Positions 33,952-43,258 of a stretch of DNA of 64,000 nt are shown piece by piece. The translations under genes were made by a program, and so were the position numbers. Every line of letters begins with the position of its first letter. Position 1 is the stretch's first letter. Source of the stretch: Bog-473 sp963763575 (GTDB lineage: Bacteria > Actinomycetota > Acidimicrobiia > Acidimicrobiales > RAAP-2). The notes under the pieces are model-generated. The model was not told the DNA's origin, searched no databases, and saw nothing but the letters and a program-made list of their open reading frames with translations. The stretch spans positions 248,001 to 312,000 of the forward strand of contig CAVXPD010000018.1 in NCBI GenBank assembly GCA_963763575.1. The letters run 5' to 3'.

Positions 33952-33959
33952 CAGCCACA

Positions 33960-34016
33960 AGTATAGCGGATAATCTCTAGAAATTATTTGCTAGTTATCC
34001 GTAACTAGAGTATGAT
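33960..34016. promoter_or_regulatory. Divergent promoter with two overlapping inverted repeats
   Basis: For the plus strand, TTGCTA (33988-33993) and TATGAT (34011-34016) are 17 bp apart and drive hsp20. Their spacer holds a perfect inverted repeat, CTAGTTA (33991-33997) and TAACTAG (34002-34008). A second pair, CGGATAA (33967-33973) and TTATCCG (33995-34001), reaches toward the minus-strand TATACT. One protein could repress both genes here. Confidence 0.7.
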
Positions 34017-34086
34017 GCACGAAGACATCGAGGCCCGACTGTCGCCGACGCCGAGTGAACTCGAGGGTCAGCGAAAGGACGGAGCC

Positions 34087-34524
34087 ATGTTGATGCGATT
34101 TGAGCCATTCCGAGAGATCGACCGGATCACAGAAGAATTGCCGAGCGAACGCCGTCCTCGGGGGATTCCCGTGGACGCGTACCGTCGAGGCAACGAATTC
34201 AAGATTCTTCTTGATCTGCCCGGAGCAGATCCAGGCTCCATCGAGCTAACGGTTGAAAAGGACGTCCTCACCGTGGGAGGGACACGCACCTGGGCCCCGA
34301 ACGAGGACGATCAGATCGAGGTGATGGAGCGAGCCCAGGGCGAGTTCAAGCGCCAGCTATTGCTCGGGGAGAGCCTGGACCGTGACCATATCGCTGCCAC
34401 GTACGAGGATGGCGTGCTGACGATCACCATCCCCGTGGCCGAGCAGGCCAAGCCCCACAAGGTCGAGATCACCCACGCCGCAGGGGTGGTGCAGGCCGTC
34501 GAGGCAGCCTCCGCCGTGGTTTGA
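34087..34524 (+). CDS. Hsp20 / alpha-crystallin small heat-shock protein
   Basis: The start at ATG 34087 has AAGGA 7 bp before it; the in-frame ATG at 34012 lies inside the -10 and is excluded. The 145-residue chaperone has an alpha-crystallin domain at about residues 28-120: IPVDAYRRGNEFKILLDLPG, then AATYEDGVLTITIPV. It prevents aggregation of unfolded proteins in the cytoplasm. It is probably repressed by the facing winged-helix protein. A strong terminator follows. Confidence 0.94.
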   Translation: MLMRFEPFREIDRITEELPSERRPRGIPVDAYRRGNEFKILLDLPGADPGSIELTVEKDVLTVGGTRTWAPNEDDQIEVMERAQGEFKRQLLLGESLDRDHIAATYEDGVLTITIPVAEQAKPHKVEITHAAGVVQAVEAASAVV

Positions 34525-34539
34525 GGAACCGGCCCCTGA

Positions 34540-34579
34540 CCTAACAAAGGCGGCTCCAGAAGGAGCCGCCTTTGTTAGG
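34540..34579 (+). terminator. Strong hairpin terminator after hsp20
   Basis: A perfect 18-bp stem (34540-34557 with 34562-34579) has an AGAA loop; the core is GGCGGCTCC / GGAGCCGCC and the base is TTTGTTAGG. The T-rich 3' arm gives it the features of an intrinsic terminator. Confidence 0.9.
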
Positions 34580-34920
34580 CATCGGATCCCGCGGGAAACG
34601 TTACTGACCAACCGTCAAAGGCGTGGGTGCCAAATGCCCATCCGCCCTTTCGTGAGCTTGGCCCCCCCATGCCGAGTCCGTGGCGGCCTTACTCGGAGAA
34701 GCCTCCCCATATGACATGAGCACCCCCTCGGTGCTCACCCGCTCCAAGCCACAAGGAAGCCACACGAGCGCCCACGGCACGAGCGTCCCCGGCAGTGCCG
34801 GAGCGTCGACGGCAGTCTGGGGTTAGGAGATAGAGGCCGGAGAAGAGCCTTTGTGGATGCCCCAGAACCAACGCTAAATGCCCAGTCCGGCACTTACATG
34901 GGACACCCACACCCGGCTGA
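34580..34920. other. Intergenic stretch before the IS256 element, with short repeats
   Basis: No gene seen in 340 bp. It has three GAGCG...GGCA(G/C) motifs in a row at 34766-34816, similar to those at 31.7 and 57.6 kb. Confidence 0.5.
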
Positions 34921-34929
34921 CACTCTCAA

Positions 34930-36402
34930 GACGGTGTCCCCAAGTTTGTTGAAGTGAGGCGGTGGTCCCCCTCCTGAGTCCTGCCGTGCGGTAGGTGTTC
35001 AGGAGACCAAGCCAGAACCGCCCAGAAAGGGGACCACCAATGAAAAAGAAGCTACCCGTCGTGACCGTCGCGCAGGTGGAGGAGGCGGCCCGCGTCGCTG
35101 ATCTGCCGCTCGAGGCGACCGTTGCCTTGGCCGATGTGGCCGGAGCCGTCAAAGACGGCCTGTTGGCCTTCGCCTCGGCGACCGGCCTGGTCGTGATGCG
35201 CCAGATGATGGAAGCCGAGCTGACCGGCCGTGTCGGGGCCAAGCACGCCAAGCTCGGTGTCGACGAGCGGGTCGGCAACTGGCACGGCACCACCACCGGC
35301 TCGGTCGTCCTCGGAGGGCGCCAGGTCAAGACCGAGCGCCCGAGGGGCCGGACAACTGAGGACGCCGAGATCGAGCTCGACACCTGGAAGGTGTTCAGCT
35401 CGGCCGACCTGCTCAACTCACTCGTGGTCGAACGGATGCTGGCCGGCGTGGCGACGCGGCGCCACGGTGAGGTGGCCGAGCCCGTCGGTGTCGACATCGA
35501 GGCACGTTCCAAGTCCATGTCCAAGTCGGCCATCTCTCGGCGCTTCGTCGCCGCCACCAAGACGGCGCTCTCCGAGCTGATGGCGCGGAGCCTGATCGAC
35601 CTCGACGTCGCCGTCCTCATGGTCGACGGCCTCGACGTGGCCGGCCAGTGCGTCGTCGCGGCCCTGGTCATCACCACCGACGGCACCAAGGTGCCCGTCG
35701 GGCTCTGGCTGGGCGACACCGAGAACAAGACGGTGGTCACCGCGCTCTTGGCCGACCTGGTCGCCCGGGGTCTCTCGGTCGACGGCGGTGTGCTCTGCGT
35801 CATCGACGGCGCCAAGGCGCTCGCCGCGGGCATCAAGAAGGTCTTCGGCGACCACGCCGTGGTGCAGCGCTGCACATTGCACAAGCGCCGGAATTTGGCC
35901 GGTCACCTGCCCAAGGAGCTGGCCGGCGCCATCGACAAGCGCCTGGCCCTCATCTTCGCCCAGCCCGATCCGGCCAAGGGACTCGACGCGGCGAGGCGAC
36001 TGGCCAAAGAGCTCGAGGCCGACCACCCCGACGCGGCAGCTTCCTTGCGCGAGGGGCTCGACGAGATGTTCACCGTTACCCGCCTCGGCATCCGTGGCAC
36101 GCTGACCAAGACACTCACCAATACGAACTGCATCGAGTCGATGATCTCGATCGCCCGGCGCTCCAGCGCTCGGGTGACCAAGTGGAAGGATGGCTCCATG
36201 AAGAAACGCTGGGTCGCCGCCGGCATGCTCGAGGCCGAGCGATCCTTCCGACGCGTACGCGGCTACAAGGGCATGCCCAAACTCGTCGACGCCCTTCGAC
36301 GCGAAGTCGACCGATCCGCTATCACACCCGAAGCGTACGATCAGGCTGCGGCCTGAATGAGCTGTGGCCACCGCTGAACTTCAACAGCGAACGGGGCAAC
36401 GT
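34930..36402 (+). mobile_element. IS256-family insertion sequence, complete, with 9-bp target duplication
   Basis: The element is about 1473 bp. Its ends are imperfect inverted repeats of about 35 bp, sharing GTTGAAGT and GCGGTGG. The bases CACTCTCAA flank it directly at 34921-34929 and 36403-36411, a 9-bp duplication as expected for IS256-type insertion. One transposase gene fills the inside. The preserved duplication suggests a fairly recent insertion. Confidence 0.88.
35040..36356 (+). CDS. IS256-family transposase (mutator type)
   Basis: The ATG at 35040 follows AAAGGGG. The 438-residue DDE transposase has MVDGLDVAGQCVVAALVITT with the first Asp, CVIDGAKALAAGIKKVFGD with the second, RCTLHKRRNLAGHLPKE (the mutator signature HxxRN) and CIESMISIARRSSARVTKWK with the Glu. 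All three catalytic residues and the full length are present, so the copy may be active. Confidence 0.94.
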   Translation: MKKKLPVVTVAQVEEAARVADLPLEATVALADVAGAVKDGLLAFASATGLVVMRQMMEAELTGRVGAKHAKLGVDERVGNWHGTTTGSVVLGGRQVKTERPRGRTTEDAEIELDTWKVFSSADLLNSLVVERMLAGVATRRHGEVAEPVGVDIEARSKSMSKSAISRRFVAATKTALSELMARSLIDLDVAVLMVDGLDVAGQCVVAALVITTDGTKVPVGLWLGDTENKTVVTALLADLVARGLSVDGGVLCVIDGAKALAAGIKKVFGDHAVVQRCTLHKRRNLAGHLPKELAGAIDKRLALIFAQPDPAKGLDAARRLAKELEADHPDAAASLREGLDEMFTVTRLGIRGTLTKTLTNTNCIESMISIARRSSARVTKWKDGSMKKRWVAAGMLEAERSFRRVRGYKGMPKLVDALRREVDRSAITPEAYDQAAA

Positions 36403-37158
36403 CACTCTCAACGGGACAACTGACGCGTATGACCAGGCAACTGCCAGGAGACACGCGGGCTGTTCCATCCGAGGGACGTTCGACCCTGGATCGCTCGATG
36501 CCGAGACGCGACGATGGTCCTGCTTCCGCTGAGATTTGACGGGCGCTTCGAGGAGGTGGGCATTATGCCGCGTTCGGGAAGCCTTATCGGTCTCTTGCTG
36601 AAACGGGTACCACTTCTGGCCGGGTTGGTCTGCCTCGTGACTTTCGTGGGGGTGACCCCACGGCAGCACCGGCCCCCCCTCCCGGCCTGGTGCTCTACAA
36701 CTCGCTCGGCAACGCATACTCCGTGCTGCACAGCCGGGTCGGGCCCGACCTTACGTTCTGCGAGACGATCCAATGCGGAGACCAGTACACGACCTACGCA
36801 GTTCCCGGCTTCGTTCCCGGCCACACCGGAACCGATTATGCGGTCACGATCGCTCCGGGTAGCTACCATGGTGACACACGGGTGCACAACGTCGTGTTGA
36901 CCGACGCAGCCGCCGTGGTCAACGCAAGCCAAGGCAGGATCTCTGTGTGGTTCGAGGAGCAGTCGGCGCCTGTCCCATACGTGGACGGCGTCTACCGGAT
37001 CTTCAACGGTTCCTACGGGCTCGATTCTGGTTTCGGCCTGTGGGTCGACGGCGGTGTCCGCGATTTTTGAATCTCCCCGCCCTCGATCACTGAAATTCCC
37101 CACCCTGTCCCGGTGAGCTGAATCGCCCTGGGTTTGATGGAGGCTCGGTGGTTAGGTT

Positions 37159-38047
37159 TTACGCAGCCGAGCTGGCTTCGCCCAAGCGACGGTAGTAGTT
37201 CTCCTCGTACTCGGCTGGCGGGACGTAGCCACATGCCTCGTGTAGCCGATGTTCGTTCCACCATTGGACCCAGGCCGCTGTGGCGAGTTCGAGTTGCTCC
37301 ATCGTCTTCCACGGGCCCCGGCGATGGATCAGCTCGGTCTTGTAGAGCCCGTTGACGGTCTCGGCGAGGGCATTGTCGAAGCTGTCACCCTTCGATCCGA
37401 CCGAGGCGACCGCCTGTTCTTCGGCCAGCCGCTCGGTGTAGCGGATGGCCAAATATTGAACCTCCGCGGTCGGAGTGGTGGACGAGGTGGGAGAGATCGT
37501 CGTGGCGTCGGGAGAAGATGGCCATCTCGAGCGCGTCGAGGGCGAGGTCGGTGCGCAGCGACTTGGCGACCCGCCAGCCGACGATGCGCCGGGCGAAGGC
37601 GTCGGTGATGAAGCTGGTGTAGCAAAAGCCGGACCAGGTCCAGACGTACGTGATGTCGGCGAGCCACAGGCGGTTGGGGGCGGCGGCGAAGAAGTGGCGG
37701 TCTACCAGGTCGCCCGGGCGCAACGAGAGGTCGCAGGCGACGGTGGTGCGCTTGGCCTTGCCCCGGCGGACTCCTTCGAGGCCGAGGTCGCCCATGACCC
37801 GGCCCACCTGGTCCCGGCCCGCCGTCTCTCCTTCGCGCCGCAGCTGGCGCCAGACCTTGCGCACCCCATAGACGGCGTAGTTGTCCTCGTGCACCCTCTT
37901 GATGTGTTCGCCCAGGAGGGCGTCGGAGACGGCGCGTGGACTCCGGGGCCGGGATTTTGCGGCGTAATAGGTGGAGGGGGCGAACTGCAGGACCCTGCAG
38001 ATCGGCTCGACCCCGAACTCGTCTTTGTGGGTGTCGATGTAGCCCAC
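37159..38047 (-). pseudogene. IS3-family orfB (DDE integrase part), frameshifted
   Basis: The GTG at 38047 shares a base with the orfA stop. The integrase core has LADITYVWTW with the first Asp and FITDAFARRIVGW with the second. After LVHHSDRGG the reading shifts. Dropping one G at 37461-37462 restores RGVQYLAIRYTERLA, and the other frame carries GDSFDNALAETVNGLYKTEL with the Glu. So the catalytic residues survive in two frames; the protein as read is truncated. Confidence 0.85.
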
Positions 38048-38379
38048 TACGGCTTGGGGCGGTCGAGCTCCGCCGCGAAAAAAGCTGACGCCGACTTGAG
38101 GATCGCATTGGCCCGGCGCAACTCTCGAACCTCCTTTTCCAGCTCGGCGATCCTGGCTTTGTCCTCTGTTGTCGTCCCGGGCCGGCGCCCGGTGTCGATC
38201 TCGGCCCGCTCCACCCAGTTGCGCAGTGTCTGCTCACCGATGCCCAGCTGGCGAGCGACCCGAGAGATCACCCCCCAGCGCTCACCCGACTCGGCCATGG
38301 TCTGTTCGACCATACGGACGGCCCGCTCCTTCAACTCAGGCGGATACCGCCTCGAGGCCGGGGGCTTCTTGGCTTCCAT
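38047..38379 (-). CDS. IS3-family orfA (HTH transposase part)
   Basis: The ATG at 38379 follows GGGAG. The 110-residue protein has an N-terminal helix-turn-helix (RVARQLGIGEQTLRNWVERA) and a leucine-zipper-like C-terminus (RIAELEKEVRELRRANAILK), the usual OrfA form for DNA recognition and dimerisation. In the family, OrfA and OrfB are normally fused by programmed -1 frameshifting. Confidence 0.9.
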   Translation of the reverse strand: MEAKKPPASRRYPPELKERAVRMVEQTMAESGERWGVISRVARQLGIGEQTLRNWVERAEIDTGRRPGTTTEDKARIAELEKEVRELRRANAILKSASAFFAAELDRPKP

Positions 38380-38514
38380 GGCTCCCACTTTCCCAAGGTT
38401 GAGAGCCTCCACAAAACCCAGGGCGATTCAAGCTGAACCATCCACCCGCGGTGGTGGGTCCCCTTCGAAGCTGACAGCGACCAAGCAACCAGCTCGAAGG
38501 GAGACCCGCTCCGC

Positions 38515-39816
38515 ATGCTCACACATGGGGAAGACGTGGAAGCACATGCACTGAGGAGCAGGGGCTGGACGATCTCGGCGATCGCCCGCCACCTCGGTCG
38601 GGATCGAAAGACCGTCCGGGGCTACATCAATGGGGAAAGAGTCCCCGGCGTCCGGGCTCGCTCGGCGCCGGACCCGCTCGAGCCGTTCAAGAAGTACCTG
38701 GCGGCGCGCTTCGTCGACGATCCACACGTCTGGGCCTCGGCCCTCTATGACGAGGTCGTCCGGCTCGGCTACCCGCTGAGCTACCCGAGCTTCGCCCGTC
38801 AGGTGAGGCAGGCCGGTCTCCGGCCGCACTGCGAAGCGTGTGCCGGCGTGAAGGGCCGCGACACCATCGAGATCGACCACCCGCCGGGCGAGGAGATCCA
38901 GTGGGACTGGTTCGAACGCCGCAACGCTCCGTGGGGAGGGACGGCCTACGTGCTGTTGGGCACGCTGTCGCATTCGGGCAAGGTGCGCGGCGTCCTGGCC
39001 GAGAAGATGGACCAGGCCCACCTCATCGAGGCCATCGACGAGGTGCTGCGGCGCCTGGGCGGAACGGCGAGGGTGTGGCGCACTGATCGTTTGGCCACGG
39101 TGATCGTGCCGGGGACGAGCGACGTCCAGGCCTCCTTCGCTCCGGTCGCCAAGCACTACGGGGCTGTCGTCGAGCCCTGTCCACCCCGGCGCGGGAACCG
39201 CAAGGGTGCGGTCGAGTCCTCCGTGCGCTTCACCTCCGGTCGTTGGTGGCGCACCATGGCCGCGAACAGCCCCGAAGACGCCCAGCGCTCCCTCGACGTC
39301 TTCTGCGCCACCATCGGCGACGACCGCGAACGCCGGGGACCGAACGGTGAACGCGCCACGGTCGGTGAGCTGGCCGACACCGAGCCGCTGCTCGCCCTCC
39401 CGCCGGCTCCGTTCCCGGCCACGACCGAGGTCTCACGCATCGTGGCCGACAACGCCACCGTGGCCTTTCGGGGCAACCGCTACTCGGTGCCACCTGGACT
39501 CAGTGGCGCGACGCTGCTCGTCCGGCACCGCCTCGGCTCTCCGACGATGGACGTCGTGGCTCCTTCGGGAGCGATCCTCGTCACCCATCGCCTCGCTCCG
39601 GCCGGATCGGGTGCCCTCGTGCGCAGTGTCGAGCACAAAGAGGCCCTCGAGGCCGCTGTGCTCAGCGCGTTCACCACGGCGCGTCCGTGTGACAAAAAGG
39701 CCAATCGTCCGCCGGGCAAAGAGGCGCTCGAAGAAGCAGCCCGACTACTCGGGCCCATCGGGCGTGAGCCCGTCGTCGACCTCTCCCTCTATGACGAGAT
39801 CGCGGAGGGACGATGA
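38515..39816 (+). CDS. istA: IS21-family transposase IstA
   Basis: A 433-residue DDE transposase. The N-terminal HTH is WTISAIARHLGRDRKTVRGY. The core has IQWDWFERRN (Asp), VWRTDRLATV (Asp) and KGAVESSVRF (Glu). It overlaps istB (ATGA), the standard IS21 layout. The gene is intact, although the left end of its element is split by the IS3. Confidence 0.94.
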   Translation: MLTHGEDVEAHALRSRGWTISAIARHLGRDRKTVRGYINGERVPGVRARSAPDPLEPFKKYLAARFVDDPHVWASALYDEVVRLGYPLSYPSFARQVRQAGLRPHCEACAGVKGRDTIEIDHPPGEEIQWDWFERRNAPWGGTAYVLLGTLSHSGKVRGVLAEKMDQAHLIEAIDEVLRRLGGTARVWRTDRLATVIVPGTSDVQASFAPVAKHYGAVVEPCPPRRGNRKGAVESSVRFTSGRWWRTMAANSPEDAQRSLDVFCATIGDDRERRGPNGERATVGELADTEPLLALPPAPFPATTEVSRIVADNATVAFRGNRYSVPPGLSGATLLVRHRLGSPTMDVVAPSGAILVTHRLAPAGSGALVRSVEHKEALEAAVLSAFTTARPCDKKANRPPGKEALEEAARLLGPIGREPVVDLSLYDEIAEGR

Positions 39817-40601
39817 GCGAGTCCTCTACCTATCAAGAGATCCGCAGTCATCTCGCCTACCTGCGTCTTGGCGCCGCCGCCGAAGCGCTGCCCGGAGAGC
39901 TCGACCATGCCCGGACCGAGAAGCTCGGACATAGCGAGTTCTTGCACCGACTCCTCGAGGTCGAGGTGAAGGCGACCGAGATCCGGCGCCGGGCCGGCCT
40001 CGAGCGCTTCGCCTGTCTGCCGTCTCCGTGGACATTGGACGACTTCGACTTTTCCGCCCAGCCCTCGGTCGACAAGAAGCTCATGAACGAACTCGGCACC
40101 CTGCGGTTCCTCGAAGACGCCACCAACGTGCTGCTGATCGGGCCGCCCGGGGTCGGCAAGACCATGCTGGCCGTGGGTCTCGCCCGGGCGTCGATCAACG
40201 CCGGCTATCGGACGTATTACACGACGGCCGCTGATCTGGCCGCTCGTTGTCATCGCGCCGCTCTCGAAGGACGCTGGGCCACCACCATGCGATTCTTCGC
40301 CGGACCGAGGCTCCTGGTCATCGACGAGGTGGGCTACCTGCCGCTGCAGACTGAGGCCGCCGCCGCGTTGTTCCAGGTGGTCACCCAGCGCTATCTCAAG
40401 AGCTCCATCGTCATGACCACCAATCTGGGCGTCGGCTCGTGGGGGAAGATCTTCGACGATCCCATGGTCGCCGCCGCCATGCTCGATCGGCTGCTGCACC
40501 GCAGCGTCGTGTTCAACATCGACGGCGAGAGCTACCGGATGCGCTCCCATCGGGCCCGCACCGAAGGCCTCCGAAAGGGGGTGTCCAAGGTCAAGGAGTA
40601 A
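39813..40601 (+). CDS. istB: IS21-family helper ATPase IstB
   Basis: A 262-residue AAA+ ATPase related to DnaC. Walker A is GPPGVGKTMLA and Walker B is RLLVIDEVGYLP, then the sensor-type segment SIVMTTNLGVGSWGKIF. It stimulates target choice by IstA. Four-base overlap with istA. Confidence 0.95.
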   Translation: MSESSTYQEIRSHLAYLRLGAAAEALPGELDHARTEKLGHSEFLHRLLEVEVKATEIRRRAGLERFACLPSPWTLDDFDFSAQPSVDKKLMNELGTLRFLEDATNVLLIGPPGVGKTMLAVGLARASINAGYRTYYTTAADLAARCHRAALEGRWATTMRFFAGPRLLVIDEVGYLPLQTEAAAALFQVVTQRYLKSSIVMTTNLGVGSWGKIFDDPMVAAAMLDRLLHRSVVFNIDGESYRMRSHRARTEGLRKGVSKVKE

Positions 40602-41020
40602 AATGAATGAAACTCACCGGTCAGGCAACTGGGGAATTTCGTTGATCGCCCCTGGGGAGTTTCGGAAATCGGCGGCAGGGGGAGTAACGGACGCCTGGAG
40701 TTCCAGGTCGGCGGCAAAAAATCCGCCACAGCGGTGTCGGTGATGAGCCTGACAGACCATAAACCCGGTGTCGACATCAGCAGCTATGTGCAGACATGGA
40801 TGCGCATAGACGCCGTTTGGAACCGGAACGGCATCGGCGGCACGGACCAGATCCTCCGGCTGTTCATCAACGGACCAAGGTCGCCGACTCCACGACGTCG
40901 GGGTGGTCCACCAATGTGGGCACCGAGGTGGACATTGCAGGCGGCAACGACAGCGGCATCGCTGGCAAGTTTGCGGTGGGGCAGCTCAAGATCTACGACA
41001 TCGGCTCAAGCCGTCGCTGA

Positions 41021-41547
41021 CGGAGCTGTCCGCGTAGCTCTCTCGGCATTCGGTGGGCACCTTCGGCCCATCCTCCGCGGATCACGCGGCGACAAAGGGC
41101 GGCCCCGGGGCCCACGTGGTTGGGGCGGGGAGCCCTTACTTGTATGTGTGAGCGGGTGCCGGCATGGGCGGCGATTCCCCTGCCATCGGCGGTCACTGAC
41201 AACGGCGGACGCGCGTTGGTACGCTTCACTTTGGAAGTGCCCTTCTCTCGGGGGTCTTGTTGCTTCGCAACACCAAGTTTCCCAGAGCAGAGGGGCTTTT
41301 CCGCGTCTTTCAGCCCTTCATCAACACACCTTCATGAAAGATCCGGGCTAGAACCAGCTGATTATGGGCTGTCTCGCACTCTTGGCCATCGCCCGCTATG
41401 GCGCACCCATTGAGCCGCTAGACCTACGCCTGCACTGAATCGAGCCGCTCGCAACTGCCGGTGTGAGTGCCGGCCCCGGGCAGGCCGGGTCCACTCCGAT
41501 CTACTCGGACTCGCCCAAACATCTCTTGCAGCAGCTACCTTGGCCCG
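41021..41547. other. Intergenic region after the broken LamG gene
   Basis: About 525 bp with no recognised gene. A small hairpin (TTGC TTC GCAA) lies at about 41261-41271. TACCTT at 41536-41541 may be the -10 for the LLM gene. Confidence 0.4.
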
Positions 41548-42495
41548 ATGACGAGAATCGGTGTTCAGTTGCCCAATTTCTCTGGATTCGAACCAGGCGA
41601 CGTGTTCGATCACGTCGCTGGTCTAGCTACGACGGCAGAGGATTCGGGGTTCGACTCGGTGTACGTCATGGACCACTTCTTTCAGCTGCCACCCCTGGGT
41701 GGGCCAGACCAGCCGATGCTCGAGGCGTACACGCTGCTCGGCGCTCTGGCCGCCCGAACCCAAAGGGTGCAGCTGGGAACGCTGGTCACCGGGGTTACCT
41801 ATCGCAACCCTGGAATCCTGGCCAAGATCGTGACGACCTTGGACATCGTGTCGCGGGGCCGAGCCATCCTCGGAATCGGAGGCGCGTGGTATGACATCGA
41901 GCACCAAGGTCTCGGTGTCGAGTACCCGAGCGACCGGGTGCGCCTCGATATGCTCGAAGAGGCAGTTCAAGTGTGCCGGGCCATGTTCACCGACGATGAC
42001 GTCAGTTTCAAAGGAAACCACTATCGCCTTGACCACGCCCGCAATCTGCCCCGACCCGTGCAAGTCGGAGGGCCGAAGATCATGATCGGTGGCGGCGGTG
42101 AGAGGCGGACTCTACGGCTGGTTGCCCTCTACGCAGATAAGTGCAACGTTACGGGCGATGTGAGCACGCTCGTCCGCAAGATCGAGGTGCTCCATCGTCA
42201 CTGCGCGGAAGTCGGCCGTGACCCGGCCGACGTGGACATAACGTGGATGAGCCCGCTGATCCTGACCACCTCCGAAGAGAACACGGCCGAGATGCGAGGC
42301 ATCTTGACAGCAAGTGGCTCCGCCGAAGAGGTCGCCGGATTCACCGTGGGCCAGCCTCACGAGATCCCTGATTTGGTGGCAGGTCACATCGAAGCCGGTG
42401 CCGACGAGGTCATCTTCAGCTTTGCCTTCGGCGACACCGCCGGGATCCGTGCGGTCGGTGAGGCATTCGGACTCAAGAAAGGACCTCGTCAATAG
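41548..42495 (+). CDS. F420-dependent LLM-class oxidoreductase
   Basis: The ATG at 41548 starts MTRIGVQLPNF, a standard LLM N-terminus; the TACCTT 6 bp upstream suggests a leaderless mRNA. The 315-residue luciferase-like barrel has GFDSVYVMDHFF, RVQLGTLVTGVTYRNPGILA and GRAILGIGGAWYDIEHQGLG, then PVQVGGPKIMIGGGGERRTL, all typical of F420-dependent enzymes of the Rv2161c kind. It transfers hydride using F420 or FMN. The substrate is unknown. Confidence 0.93.
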   Translation: MTRIGVQLPNFSGFEPGDVFDHVAGLATTAEDSGFDSVYVMDHFFQLPPLGGPDQPMLEAYTLLGALAARTQRVQLGTLVTGVTYRNPGILAKIVTTLDIVSRGRAILGIGGAWYDIEHQGLGVEYPSDRVRLDMLEEAVQVCRAMFTDDDVSFKGNHYRLDHARNLPRPVQVGGPKIMIGGGGERRTLRLVALYADKCNVTGDVSTLVRKIEVLHRHCAEVGRDPADVDITWMSPLILTTSEENTAEMRGILTASGSAEEVAGFTVGQPHEIPDLVAGHIEAGADEVIFSFAFGDTAGIRAVGEAFGLKKGPRQ

Positions 42496-42748
42496 CCATC
42501 GCCCGGCGTTCTGGAACACCTTGGTAGCCTGCGCTGGACGCCCAGGGCGAAGATTTGGTTGGGTGATGTCGAACACCTCGACGACCGGACCCGCTGGGCA
42601 ATGCTGGCCGTCGGTAAGGACGTTGTTGTGGGGGTGACGGGCGGAGGGGATGGGCGTCTGCATGTCGCAGCCAGGGTGTGCCCCGATCCTTTTGATGCCT
42701 CCGAACACCGGAAGACATCCCCGACGAGCCGCGCCACGTACGCCGCCA

Positions 42749-43198
42749 TCAGGCCGTCGTGAGCTCGGGCGGTGGCGCCGGTACCGTCGCCGCCGCGATT
42801 TGCTCGTCGGTTTTCCCCATGGCTTTGAGGAGGATGACGACGGCGTCGGTGATGCCTCCGGGCGTCGCCACGTTCAACCCGTCAAGGAGCGCGGCTGTGT
42901 TCTGCTCGGTCTGCACACTCCGGGCGTCGGCGGCCAGGCCCTGCACCTGTTGGCCCACCATGATCACGCTCAGCGGCACGAGCTGGAAGAACGTCTGGGC
43001 TATCCACGCGATCAGCGCGATCAGGCTGACCTTGGTCAGCCACGGAGGGAATATCCCCGAGAAGATGGCGAAGGCGCTCAGGACTGCGGGCCAGGAGCAA
43101 AAGGCCAGCAGGCAGAACACGTAGGTGCACCACATCGACCCGATGATGTTGGTTACGGCGACGGCTAACTTGGCGTTGAAGCTGTTGACCCTCGCCAT
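42749..43198 (-). CDS. Small membrane protein with two TM segments
   Basis: The ATG at 43198 starts MARVNSFNAKLAVAVTNIIG. The 149-residue protein has two hydrophobic helices (WCTYVFCLLAFCSWPAVLSA and LIALIAWIAQTFFQLVPLSV) and a cytoplasmic helical tail rich in Gln/Ala. No family name is known to me, though the short two-TM layout recurs in actinobacteria and phage-like DNA. The long frame upstream to 43300 is not used. Confidence 0.65.
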   Translation of the reverse strand: MARVNSFNAKLAVAVTNIIGSMWCTYVFCLLAFCSWPAVLSAFAIFSGIFPPWLTKVSLIALIAWIAQTFFQLVPLSVIMVGQQVQGLAADARSVQTEQNTAALLDGLNVATPGGITDAVVILLKAMGKTDEQIAAATVPAPPPELTTA

Positions 43199-43258
43199 TT
43201 CGGCCTTGATGAGGCGTCGGTCGATCCCGGCCGCCAGCGAGTAGAGAAGCAGTTTGAG

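Larger units (their letters stand above)
37119..38430 (-). mobile_element. IS3-family element nested in the IS21 element
   Basis: Terminal inverted repeats of about 28 bp start TGAATCGCCCTGGGTTT at both ends (37119 and, inverted, 38430). The flanking AGC (37116-37118 and 38431-38433) is a 3-bp target duplication, normal for IS3. Genes orfA and orfB run on the minus strand, but orfB is frameshifted. Confidence 0.9.
37055..40677 (+). mobile_element. IS21-family element, interrupted near its left end by an IS3 element
   Basis: The left end at 37055 (starting TG) and the reverse complement of the right end at 40677 share CGATTT, CTCCCC, CGATCA, GAAATTCCCC and GGTGAG in order. The flanks are GCGG (37051-37054) and GGGG (40678-40681), a 4-bp duplication with one change. 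Removing one copy joins the LamG reading frame exactly. istA and istB are intact, and the IS3 lies before istA. Confidence 0.85.
36565..41020 (+). pseudogene. Secreted LamG-like gene, interrupted by an IS21 element and two frameshifts
   Basis: The ATG at 36565 follows AGGAGGTGGG and starts a signal peptide (GLLLKRVPLLAGLVCLVTFV). A G-run near 36650 lacks one base, and the mature part continues in another frame (PGLVLYNSLGNAYSVLHSRV to DSGFGLWVDGG at 37054). The IS21 element 37055-40677 follows. The coding then resumes at about 40678 (GSNGRLEFQVGGKKSATAV). A further shift near 40870 moves to the frame ending GKFAVGQLKIYDIGSSRR at 41020. The joined protein of about 280 residues has a LamG / concanavalin-type sandwich. 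It was a secreted binding protein; it is now dead. Confidence 0.8.

Noticed and set aside
34580..34920. Possible small gene before the IS256 element
   Set aside because: Frames are short, without binding sites, and the area contains repeated GAGCG motifs instead.
37149..41020. IS3, IS21 and the LamG pieces as a single composite transposon
   Set aside because: The IS3 ends and its AGC duplication lie inside the IS21 left end, so these are two successive insertions, not a composite element.
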